DNA of 5,501 nucleotides from Methylococcaceae bacterium (GTDB lineage Bacteria; Pseudomonadota; Gammaproteobacteria; Methylococcales; Methylomonadaceae): positions 1 to 5,501 of the forward strand of contig CANKON010000110.1 of NCBI GenBank assembly GCA_947484105.1. The letters run 5' to 3'. The notes below the pieces were generated by a model, which searched no databases, was not told the origin of the DNA, and was given only the letters and a program-made list of their open reading frames with translations. Below, one piece after another: positions 1 to 5,501 of the stretch. Made by a program: the position numbers and the translations under genes. Position 1 is the first letter of the stretch; the number at the start of each line of letters is the position of its first letter.

Positions 1-189
1 CACCATATAAATCGTTCCACCATCCGCATTCGTTAATGAAATCGCACCGAGTAAAATTTTTTCCAATAATTCCGTCGTATTGTGTTCCGTGGACATAAGC
101 ATTCCAATGTCTGCCAGTTTCTCAAACTGACGGATAATCTGCTTCATTTCCAAATAATTTTCGTAATTAAATTCAGCGTCTTCGTTCAT
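1..189 (-). CDS. GAF-domain signalling protein, N-terminal fragment (runs off the left edge)
   Basis: Reading the minus strand from the ATG at 189-187 gives 63 uninterrupted codons to the window edge. After about 20 charged residues (start MNEDAEFNYENYLEMK) comes a segment with the pattern of the beginning of a GAF domain: IGMLMSTEH around residues 28-36, then ELLEKILLGAISLTNADGG and TIYMV at 40-63. This helix followed by the first beta strand is typical of GAF domains in HD-GYP phosphodiesterases, diguanylate cyclases, adenylate cyclases and sensor kinases. GAF domains bind small ligands such as cyclic nucleotides, or serve as dimer and sensor modules in the cytoplasm. The output domain is outside the window, so the enzyme class is unknown. 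The gene diverges from the HD-GYP response regulator at 400, which suggests a shared signalling role (inference). No clear Shine-Dalgarno sequence precedes the ATG. The plus-strand reading frame overlapping this region has no recognisable content. Confidence 0.8.
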   Translation of the reverse strand, partial: MNEDAEFNYENYLEMKQIIRQFEKLADIGMLMSTEHNTTELLEKILLGAISLTNADGGTIYMV

Positions 190-224
190 GATTTTTTGAT
201 TTACAAGTTAAACATCTGTTGCGA

Positions 225-252
225 ATGTTACGCGCCACAAAAGAAAAATCAA
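225..252 (-). promoter_or_regulatory. Possible sigma70-type promoter for the GAF gene
   Basis: On the minus strand TTGATT (252-247) is followed after 16 bp by TAACAT (230-225). Each hexamer matches four of six consensus positions. Transcription would begin near 218 and give a leader of about 30 nt before the ATG at 189. This is a by-eye match in AT-rich DNA, so chance is a real possibility. Confidence 0.25.
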
Positions 253-317
253 TTAGTTATCATTTTTTCAAATTCCTATCCATGACGGTCACCCCCAAAA
301 TCGTGTGTCACATCTAT

Positions 318-345
318 TTAATTAGAAATGAATAAGTGGTCTAAT
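318..345 (+). promoter_or_regulatory. Possible extended -10 promoter for the HD-GYP regulator
   Basis: TCTAAT at 340-345 matches five of six positions of the -10 consensus. It is preceded by TG one base upstream (337-338), giving the extended -10 form TGnTCTAAT. The -35 region is poor (TTAATT at 318-323, spacing 16), which is tolerated by extended -10 promoters. The start would fall near 351-352, leaving a leader of roughly 48 nt to the ATG at 400. Found by eye only. Confidence 0.33.
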
Positions 346-399
346 TGCGCGGTGTCATTAACATTCATTTATGTTCACTTTTAAGCAAACCCTAATTTT

Positions 400-1467
400 A
401 TGACTGAAGAAAATATCAAAACTCATGCAACCGACATACTCATCGTCGATGACACGCTGGAAAACTTGCAATTACTGACTTCAATTTTAAAAGAAGAAGG
501 CTACAAAGTGAGACCCGCAAGCTCTAGCACAATAGCGTTACAAGCAGTGGCAAAAAAAATTCCCGATTTAATTTTACTCGATATTCAAATGCCTGATATG
601 AATGGCTATCAAGTTTGTGAAGAATTAAAACGTCATTCAGCCACACGCGATATTCCGATTATTTTTATCAGCGCGTTATGCGATGTAAATGATAAGGTAA
701 AAGCGTTTAACGTCGGTGGCTTAGATTACATTAACAAACCGTTTCAGTTTGAAGAAGTCAAAGCGCGGGTTTCAACGCATTTAAAATTGAAAGCTTATCA
801 AAATGAAATGGAACAAAAAGTCGCTGAAGGAATTGAAAAAATAAACGGATTAAATCAAGAAATTATTGAAACGCAACGGGAATTGATTTTCACAATGGGT
901 GAAATTTGTGAAACGCGCTCGAAAGAAACAGGAAAGCACGTGACGCGTGTTGCGGAGTATTCGTATTTATTAGCCATTTTATGTAATTGTGATGAAGAAG
1001 AAGCCCAGATGATTCATCAAGCCTCTCCGATGCACGATATTGGAAAAGTCGCGATTGCTGACGCTATTTTGCATAAAGAAGGGCGTTTGACACTCGAGGA
1101 ATGGGAGACAATGAAAACGCACACAACGGTGGGACACACTATGTTATCTGTGTCACATCGCCCCTTGTTAAGAATGGCTGCCACGATTGCACTAGAACAC
1201 CATGAAAAATGGGACGGCTCAGGTTATCCAAACGGCTTGGCAGGTGAGCAAATTAGTCTGACAGGGCGAGTAAGCGCGATTGCAGATGTATTTGATGCAC
1301 TAGGTTCTGTGCGATGTTACAAGGAAGCATGGGAATTGCCTGCAATTTTAGATTTTCTAAAACAAGGACGCGGTACCAGTTTTGATCCGAAATTGATTGA
1401 TTTATTTTTTGAAAATTTAGATAAATTTTTGGAAATTCGAGACAAATTTTCAGAAACATTGACATGA
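400..1467 (+). CDS. RpfG-type response regulator: receiver domain plus HD-GYP c-di-GMP phosphodiesterase
   Basis: This is a complete 355-residue cytoplasmic protein. Residues 11-130 form a receiver domain: acidic pair D17-D18, phospho-acceptor D61 in LLDIQMPDMNG, switch S91, and K113 in NKP. A charged helix (about 131-165, likely coiled coil) links it to an HD-GYP domain at about 166-345. Seen there are E176 and H180 (ETGKH), H212-D213 (MHDIGK), H241, H267-H268 (EHHEKWDGSGYP, with GYP at 275-277) and D296 (IADVFDAL). These eight residues have the same spacing as the metal ligands of the trinuclear HD-GYP enzyme PmGH, as recalled, so hydrolysis of cyclic di-GMP is expected. The usual RPYK motif reads RCYK (305-308). 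No DNA-binding domain is present, so output is enzymatic. Phosphorylation of D61 by an unseen histidine kinase probably controls activity. The ATG at 400 sits close before the receiver domain, though no Shine-Dalgarno sequence precedes it. Length fits the family (about 350-380). Confidence 0.95.
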   Translation: MTEENIKTHATDILIVDDTLENLQLLTSILKEEGYKVRPASSSTIALQAVAKKIPDLILLDIQMPDMNGYQVCEELKRHSATRDIPIIFISALCDVNDKVKAFNVGGLDYINKPFQFEEVKARVSTHLKLKAYQNEMEQKVAEGIEKINGLNQEIIETQRELIFTMGEICETRSKETGKHVTRVAEYSYLLAILCNCDEEEAQMIHQASPMHDIGKVAIADAILHKEGRLTLEEWETMKTHTTVGHTMLSVSHRPLLRMAATIALEHHEKWDGSGYPNGLAGEQISLTGRVSAIADVFDALGSVRCYKEAWELPAILDFLKQGRGTSFDPKLIDLFFENLDKFLEIRDKFSETLT

Positions 1468-1502
1468 TTTTTTACTCCAAACACGGTTATTTTTTGTTGT
1501 AA

Positions 1503-4316
1503 TTAGCCAGACAACGCAGTGTGAACCACTGCTTTTTGTTGTTCCAAATGCACCTTAAAATTCCCCACTGCTGGCGCAGCCGAAGCTTCACGTCCTGCAT
1601 AAACAACTGAAATTTCAGCAGGCAAATGTTCAACAAAATGATGATTTGAGTTGTACCACGCACCTTGATTTTTAGGTTCCTCTTGGCACCACACAAATTC
1701 TTTTAAATTCGGATAACGCGCCACTTCAGCTTTGAATAATTCTTCTGGAAACGGATAAAGCTGTTCAATTCGCGCAATTGCAACGTGGTTTAAATTTTCT
1801 TCGCGGCGCGTTTCAAGCAGATCATAAAAAACTTTGCCTGCACAAAAAACAAGCCGCGTCACATTCAAATCATCCATTTCAGATTCGCCCAAAATGGGGT
1901 GAAATTGCCCGTTTGTTAATTCGTTAAGCGTTGAAACCGCGAGTTTGTGACGCAACAAACTTTTTGGACTCATCACAATCAACGGTTTGCGATACTGACG
2001 AATCATTTGCCGACGCAATAAATGAAAAATCTGTGCGGGCGTTGTCGGGCTGCAAACTTGGATATTTTGCTCGGCGCAAAGTTGCAGATAACGTTCCAAT
2101 CGTGCTGACGAATGTTCTGGTCCTTGCCCTTCAAAACCATGTGGTAACAGCATGACTAGTCCGCACATTCGCCCCCATTTCGTTTCACCCGAACTGATAA
2201 ATTGATCAATCAAAACTTGTGCGCCGTTAGCAAAATCACCAAATTGTGCTTCCCAAATCACTAACGTATTCGGTAGCGTGGTGCTGTAACCGTATTCAAA
2301 ACCTAAAACGCCTGCTTCCGACAACAGCGAATCGTAAACTTGCGCGTTGCCTTGTTCTTTGTGCAGATATTTCAGTGGCGTGTAACTGCGATTTTCAATT
2401 TGATTGTGCAAAACTGCGTGTCGATGCACAAACGTCCCACGTCCAACATCTTGCCCTGTTAAACGCACATTAAACTTATCTAAAAGCAACGTTGCATACG
2501 CCATATTTTCAGCAAAACCCCAATCTAACGGTACATTCCCCGCCATCATTTCAGCACGATTTTCCATCACTTTGCCAACACGCGGATGAATTTCAAAATT
2601 TTCAGGGAAACGCAAAAGTCGTTCTGAGCAGTAACGCAAAGTTTCGAGTTTCACACTCGTGTCACAAGGCGTTGTCCAAGGGGCTTGCAAATATAGCAAC
2701 CATTGTGCGCTGTAGGAATACTTCAAATGCGAAACAGGACGAGACACGATTTCGCCAGCCTCTAAACGGTGATGATAATCGTCAATTTCTGCTTGAACAT
2801 CGGCGGCTTCAATGACATTTTCAGCAATCAGTTTTTGTGCGTAAAGTTCACGGGTGGTTTGCCGAGCGCGAATTTTTTTATACATCAAAGGCTGCGTCAT
2901 GGCAGGTTCATCGGCTTCGTTATGCCCTAAACGGCGATAGCAAATTAAATCAATCACTACGTCACGATTAAATCGCACCCGAAAATCTAACGCGAGTTGC
3001 GTCACAAATAAAACGGCTTCAGGATCGTCGCCATTGACATGAAAAACGGGAGCTTGAATCATTCGCGCCACGTCGGTGCAATAAAGCGTTGAACGTGCAT
3101 CTTGTGGGTTACTAGTGGTAAAACCGATTTGATTATTGATAACAATATGCACCGTGCCGCCCGTATAAAAGGCGCGAGTTTGTGACATATTGAGCGTTTC
3201 CATAATGATGCCCTGCCCTGAAAATGCCGCGTCGCCATGAATCAAAACAGGTATCACTTGATTGATACCATTTTTACCCGCGCGGTCTTGACGCGCTCTC
3301 ACTGAACCTTCAACCACAGGATTGATAATTTCTAAATGCGACGGATTAAACGCGAGCGTAATGTGAACACTGCCGCCTTCGGTTTCAACGTCAGACGAAA
3401 ACCCCATGTGATATTTCACGTCACCCGTACTAACACCTGCTGAAAGTGGTGACGTGCCTGAAAATTCGTTAAATAAAACAGTCGGATTTTTGCCAAAAAT
3501 GTTCACCAAAACGCTTAAGCGTCCTCGATGCGCCATACCGATAACAATTTCTCTCGCTCCTTTGGCACCTAAACCTTGAATTAACTCGTCCAAAATTGGA
3601 ATCAATGATTCACCCCCTTCCAACGAAAACCGTTTTTGACCGACAAATTTAGCGTGCAAATGCGTTTCAATACCCTCGGCGGCGATAAGTTGATTGAGCG
3701 TTTGACGCTTTTTTTCAGAGGAAAGCTGTTGTTCTTTTAACGCCGTTGTTTTACTTTCTAAACGGTTAATAATCCAGCGGCGCGTCGGTGTATCGACAAT
3801 GTGCATAAATTCTGCACCGACACTGCCACAATAAATATCTTCCAAATGCGCCATAATTTCACGCAACGGCGCATAAACACCGCCTTGCAACGTTCCCGTA
3901 TCAAACAACGTATCCATATCAAGCGCAGATAAACCGTAATAACTCGGATCTAAATCGGGTGGCATAAACGCGGATTTACCCAGCGGATTGGTATTTGCAA
4001 TTTGATGACCACGCACACGGTAATGATTAATTAAACGTGCGACAGCCGATTGTTTTTTAACACTTTCTTCTGTGAAACCCTGTAATTTTTTGAGGCGATT
4101 TTGCGATTTTTGTGCAAGTTCGGAAAATCGTTGAATAATTGGCGCATGGGGGATTTCGTAATTTCCCGCTTTTTGTAATTCACGGAATTTTTCTTGCCAA
4201 CTCGGTTCGACAGATTCGGGATTGTCCAAAAAATGCTCGTAAAGTTCTTCGATAAAACCTGCGTTGCTGCCGTAAAAACTCGACGAATCTTGAAAAAATG
4301 TCCGTAAATCACTCAT
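1503..4316 (-). CDS. sucA: 2-oxoglutarate dehydrogenase E1 component (thiamine diphosphate-dependent)
   Basis: This complete 937-residue protein (E. coli SucA is 933) decarboxylates 2-oxoglutarate in the TCA cycle and passes the succinyl group to the lipoyl arm of E2 (SucB). Domains in order: an N-terminal E2-binding segment (about 5-45; FYGSN, FIEELYEHFL, PSWQEKF); the ThDP-binding E1 domain (about 205-525) with MAHRGR (H263), KYHMGFSS (H303), FNPSHLEI, HGDAA (D362) and VINNQ (N394-N395); the transketolase-like pyrimidine-binding domain (about 595-795) with GRGTFVHRHAV, IWEAQFGDFANGAQ and PHGFEGQGPEHSSARLERYL; and the C-terminal OGDH domain ending near 936. H263 and H303 correspond to the substrate-binding H260 and H298 of E. 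coli. D362 to N395 keeps the ThDP/Mg spacing. No frameshift or missing catalytic motif is seen. The start is supported by alignment with the E. coli N-terminus and an in-frame stop eight codons upstream, despite no Shine-Dalgarno sequence. It is convergent with the HD-GYP gene, so sucB is not its immediate neighbour. Confidence 0.98.
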   Translation of the reverse strand: MSDLRTFFQDSSSFYGSNAGFIEELYEHFLDNPESVEPSWQEKFRELQKAGNYEIPHAPIIQRFSELAQKSQNRLKKLQGFTEESVKKQSAVARLINHYRVRGHQIANTNPLGKSAFMPPDLDPSYYGLSALDMDTLFDTGTLQGGVYAPLREIMAHLEDIYCGSVGAEFMHIVDTPTRRWIINRLESKTTALKEQQLSSEKKRQTLNQLIAAEGIETHLHAKFVGQKRFSLEGGESLIPILDELIQGLGAKGAREIVIGMAHRGRLSVLVNIFGKNPTVLFNEFSGTSPLSAGVSTGDVKYHMGFSSDVETEGGSVHITLAFNPSHLEIINPVVEGSVRARQDRAGKNGINQVIPVLIHGDAAFSGQGIIMETLNMSQTRAFYTGGTVHIVINNQIGFTTSNPQDARSTLYCTDVARMIQAPVFHVNGDDPEAVLFVTQLALDFRVRFNRDVVIDLICYRRLGHNEADEPAMTQPLMYKKIRARQTTRELYAQKLIAENVIEAADVQAEIDDYHHRLEAGEIVSRPVSHLKYSYSAQWLLYLQAPWTTPCDTSVKLETLRYCSERLLRFPENFEIHPRVGKVMENRAEMMAGNVPLDWGFAENMAYATLLLDKFNVRLTGQDVGRGTFVHRHAVLHNQIENRSYTPLKYLHKEQGNAQVYDSLLSEAGVLGFEYGYSTTLPNTLVIWEAQFGDFANGAQVLIDQFISSGETKWGRMCGLVMLLPHGFEGQGPEHSSARLERYLQLCAEQNIQVCSPTTPAQIFHLLRRQMIRQYRKPLIVMSPKSLLRHKLAVSTLNELTNGQFHPILGESEMDDLNVTRLVFCAGKVFYDLLETRREENLNHVAIARIEQLYPFPEELFKAEVARYPNLKEFVWCQEEPKNQGAWYNSNHHFVEHLPAEISVVYAGREASAAPAVGNFKVHLEQQKAVVHTALSG
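1516..1537 (+). terminator. Possible intrinsic terminator of the HD-GYP gene, inside the 3' end of sucA
   Basis: GCAGTG (1516-1521), a five-base loop (1522-1526) and CACTGC (1527-1532) form a perfect 6-bp stem, directly followed by TTTTT (1533-1537). On the plus strand this has the layout of a rho-independent terminator about 50 nt after the HD-GYP stop codon. The 35-bp gap itself contains only T-runs and no stem. The hairpin lies within the last codons of the convergent sucA, so the two transcripts would overlap at their 3' ends. The stem is short and the T-run only five, so strength is uncertain. Confidence 0.5.
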
Positions 4317-4336
4317 AAAATAATCAATTTCAATAG

Positions 4337-4365
4337 GTTAAAAATTAAAAAAGGCGGAGACACAA
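4337..4365 (-). promoter_or_regulatory. Possible sucA promoter overlapping the upstream terminator
   Basis: Only 30 bp lie between the terminator hairpin and the sucA ATG. On the minus strand TTGTGT (4365-4360, in the hairpin loop region) is spaced 17 bp from TTTAAC (4342-4337), a weak match to -35 and -10 elements. The start would be near 4330, giving a leader of only about 13 nt, which would agree with the missing Shine-Dalgarno sequence. The hexamers are poor and the assignment is tentative. Promoters further upstream inside the 94-residue gene, or read-through, are alternatives. Confidence 0.2.
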
Positions 4366-4380
4366 AATCCCGCCTTTTTT
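4347..4380 (-). terminator. Intrinsic terminator ending the purA / 94-residue-protein unit (symmetrical)
   Basis: GGCGG (4353-4357) and CCGCC (4370-4374) pair around a 12-nt loop. The stem is flanked by AAAAAA (4347-4352) and TTTTTT (4375-4380), which can extend it to 11 bp. On the minus strand the hairpin is followed by a run of six T, about 27 bp after the stop codon of the 94-residue gene, so it probably ends transcription arriving from purA. The flanking A and T runs make it equally well formed on the plus strand, although no plus-strand gene reaches it here. Confidence 0.85.
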
Positions 4381-4406
4381 ATCTTTGGTACAAAAAAACG
4401 CTGCAC

Positions 4407-4691
4407 TTACTCTTTTGTCCAGCCTTGCAAAATTTCAATCATACTTTTCGCTTGATCGATGCTTGAAATGTTGAATTTCGATTTTTGCTGATATTTTCCT
4501 TCGCGTTTTTGGTAACGGCGAATGGTAAATTTATCGTCGCCGTATTCGCCTTTTGCGTTGTTCCATTCTTTATAACGGAACATGAGCGTTGCCCACGCCC
4601 CTTTGGTTAGCACTTTTTTATCGAGTTCTTTAACAGTCGTTACGCCATTATCAACGTATTCAATGGTTAATTCGTCTACCGTTTCTGCCAT
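4407..4691 (-). CDS. Small conserved-looking protein of unknown function, co-transcribed with purA
   Basis: This complete 94-residue protein is soluble and highly charged (about 17 Lys/Arg and 15 Asp/Glu), with no cysteine, no signal peptide and no membrane segment. The first half (ELTIEYVDNG, then KELDKKVLTKGAWATLMFRYKEW at residues 21-43) reads as strand-turn-strand and a helix. The second half has FTIRRYQKREGKYQQKSKF (55-73), which looks like a basic beta hairpin, then a helix at 77-90. The basic hairpin plus C-terminal helix faintly resembles the single-stranded-nucleic-acid-binding PC4/YdbC fold, but this is only a guess. The start is well supported: GGAG lies 8 nt before the ATG, the clearest ribosome binding site in the window. 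It begins 15 bp after the purA stop codon in the same direction, so the two are almost certainly co-transcribed, and a terminator follows. No function can be assigned from sequence. Confidence 0.9.
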   Translation of the reverse strand: MAETVDELTIEYVDNGVTTVKELDKKVLTKGAWATLMFRYKEWNNAKGEYGDDKFTIRRYQKREGKYQQKSKFNISSIDQAKSMIEILQGWTKE

Positions 4692-4695
4692 GATT

Positions 4696-4703
4696 TTTAC
4701 TCC
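4696..4703 (-). promoter_or_regulatory. Ribosome binding site of the 94-residue gene
   Basis: On the minus strand CGGAGT (GGAG at 4703-4700) lies in the 15-bp gap after the purA stop codon, with 8 nt between GGAG and the ATG at 4691. It fixes the start of the downstream gene and supports independent translation initiation within the purA transcript. It is the only convincing Shine-Dalgarno sequence seen in the window. Confidence 0.7.
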
Positions 4704-4706
4704 GTT

Positions 4707-5501
4707 TTAAGCGAAAGGATGTTCTAAAACAATCGTGTCGTCGCGTTCTGCACCTGTTGAAATGATGCTGATTTTTACACCGACTAATTCTTCTAAACGG
4801 CGAATGTATTTTTTCGCATTTTCAGGTAAATCCGCGTAATTTTTCACGCCTTCGGATTTTTCTGACCAACCTGGCATTTCTTCAAAAATTGGCACACATT
4901 TTTCGTAAGAATCCGCGCCAAGTGGTGCGACTTCGACGATTTTTCCGTCGATGTTGTAAGCGGTGCAAATACCAATTTTTTCTAAACCATCGAGTACGTC
5001 TAATTTAGTTAAGCAAATGCCGCTCAAACTATTCAGTTGTGCGGATTTACGCATCGCCACGGCATCAAACCAACCCGTGCGACGTTTTCTGCCTGTTGTC
5101 GCGCCAAATTCATGACCTTTTACGCCTAAATGTTCTCCGTTTGCGTCGAATAATTCTGAAGGAAATGGACCATTTCCGACGCGTGTTGAGTAGGCTTTTG
5201 TGATGCCTAAAACATAATCGAAGTTTAATAAACCGATGCCGCTACCTGTTGCTGCGCCACCTGCGGTGGTGCTTGAAGATGTAACGTAAGGGAACGTTCC
5301 GTGGTCAATATCGAGTAACGCACCTTGTGCGCCTTCAAAAAGTAAGTTTTCACCGCGTTTTTGTGCGTCATAAAGCAATTCGCTTACGTCGGTCATCATC
5401 GGTTTAAGTTGTTCACCTAAACGTAATGTTTCTTTTAAAACATCATCGAAATTCACCGCTTCAGCTTTGTAATAATTCACCAGCATGAAGTTGTGATATT
5501 C
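4707..5501 (-). CDS. purA: Adenylosuccinate synthetase, C-terminal part (start lies beyond the right edge)
   Basis: The minus-strand frame is open from the right edge for 264 codons to TAA at 4709-4707. The enzyme joins IMP and aspartate using GTP to make adenylosuccinate, the first committed step to AMP, in the cytoplasm. Visible motifs (local numbering) are [10 protein letters not shown] (7-16), [15 protein letters not shown] (55-69), [12 protein letters not shown] (71-82), [16 protein letters not shown] (102-117), the loop [13 protein letters not shown] (132-144) that contacts substrates, the guanine-recognition TKLD (165-168), and [10 protein letters not shown] near the C-terminus. The first residues at the edge (EYHNF) still match the E. 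coli protein, so the methionine at 5486 is internal and not the true start. About 165-170 N-terminal residues, including the GTP-binding P-loop, are missing only because of the window. Small differences from E. coli, from memory: GLGP becomes GIGL, and STGP becomes STGA. Neither suggests loss of function. It is followed after 15 bp by the 94-residue gene. Confidence 0.97.
   Translation of the reverse strand, partial: EYHNFMLVNYYKAEAVNFDDVLKETLRLGEQLKPMMTDVSELLYDAQKRGENLLFEGAQGALLDIDHGTFPYVTSSSTTAGGAATGSGIGLLNFDYVLGITKAYSTRVGNGPFPSELFDANGEHLGVKGHEFGATTGRKRRTGWFDAVAMRKSAQLNSLSGICLTKLDVLDGLEKIGICTAYNIDGKIVEVAPLGADSYEKCVPIFEEMPGWSEKSEGVKNYADLPENAKKYIRRLEELVGVKISIISTGAERDDTIVLEHPFA

Larger units (their letters stand above)
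190..399. promoter_or_regulatory. Divergent intergenic region between GAF gene and HD-GYP regulator
   Basis: This 210-bp AT-rich stretch separates two divergently oriented starts, so it must hold the promoters for both genes unless one is read from further away. No small gene, tRNA or strong hairpin is visible. Weak promoter-like hexamers occur on both strands and are listed separately. It also contains an 8-bp inverted repeat, AAATGAAT at 326-333 and ATTCATTT at 363-370. Neither flanking start has a recognisable Shine-Dalgarno sequence. Confidence 0.6.

Noticed and set aside
82..285. Plus-strand open frame of 67 codons at the left end
   Set aside because: It overlaps the GAF coding region on the opposite strand, has no ribosome binding site and no recognisable protein features.
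305..357. Repeated GTGTCA hexamers at 305-310 and 352-357 as a regulator binding pair
   Set aside because: Two copies of a hexamer 47 bp apart are expected by chance, and no longer shared context was found.
1253..1465. Minus-strand frame of 70 codons inside the HD-GYP gene
   Set aside because: It is a shadow of a well-supported gene, with low-complexity AT-driven translation.
1468..1502. Hairpin terminator in the convergent gap
   Set aside because: Only a 3-bp AAC/GTT pairing and T-runs are present. No stable stem exists.
1931..2815. Several plus-strand frames of 61-107 codons antisense to sucA
   Set aside because: They lie entirely opposite the conserved E1 coding sequence and encode no recognisable motifs.
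4031..4312. Minus-strand frame of 93 codons near the sucA start
   Set aside because: It is an alternate frame of the sucA N-terminus. The sucA frame itself matches the family from its first residues.
5484..5486. ATG at 5486 as the purA start
   Set aside because: The frame stays open to the edge, and the upstream residues EYHNF match the internal part of known PurA proteins, so this methionine is internal.

Overview
The window looks like ordinary chromosomal DNA from an AT-rich gammaproteobacterium. The SucA and PurA sequences match the E. coli proteins motif by motif, as recalled from memory. The mix of c-di-GMP/GAF signalling genes with a low-GC housekeeping core would suit a Thiotrichales/Beggiatoa-like or related lineage, but the sequence alone does not settle this. 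No insertion sequence, phage gene, tRNA, rRNA, CRISPR array or long repeat was seen.

Layout from left to right. (1) 1-189, minus strand: the first 63 codons of a GAF-domain protein whose remainder lies off the left edge. (2) 190-399: a 210-bp divergent intergenic region that must carry the promoters for both flanking signalling genes. (3) 400-1467, plus strand: a complete RpfG-type response regulator (receiver plus HD-GYP c-di-GMP phosphodiesterase). (4) 1468-1502: a 35-bp convergent gap. A small hairpin followed by a T-run, which could end the HD-GYP transcript, lies beyond it at 1516-1537, inside the 3' end of sucA. (5) 1503-4316, minus strand: a complete sucA (E1 of 2-oxoglutarate dehydrogenase). 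No sucB follows it, because the next gene downstream is convergent. (6) 4317-4406: a short gap holding a strong hairpin with a T-run on either strand. (7) 4407-4691, minus strand: a small conserved-looking protein of unknown function. (8) 4707-5501, minus strand: the C-terminal 264 codons of purA, whose start is off the right edge.

Two themes are present. The left end is a signalling pair: a GAF sensor or effector diverging from a one-component-output HD-GYP regulator, probably acting on cyclic di-GMP. The right end is central metabolism: purA (AMP synthesis) is co-transcribed with the 94-residue protein, a terminator closes that unit, and sucA (TCA cycle) follows as its own unit. No obviously new multi-gene system is visible. 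The items most worth a second look are the unknown purA-linked 94-residue protein, the sucA gene separated from sucB, the terminator buried in sucA coding sequence, and the lack of Shine-Dalgarno sequences before three of the four visible starts.
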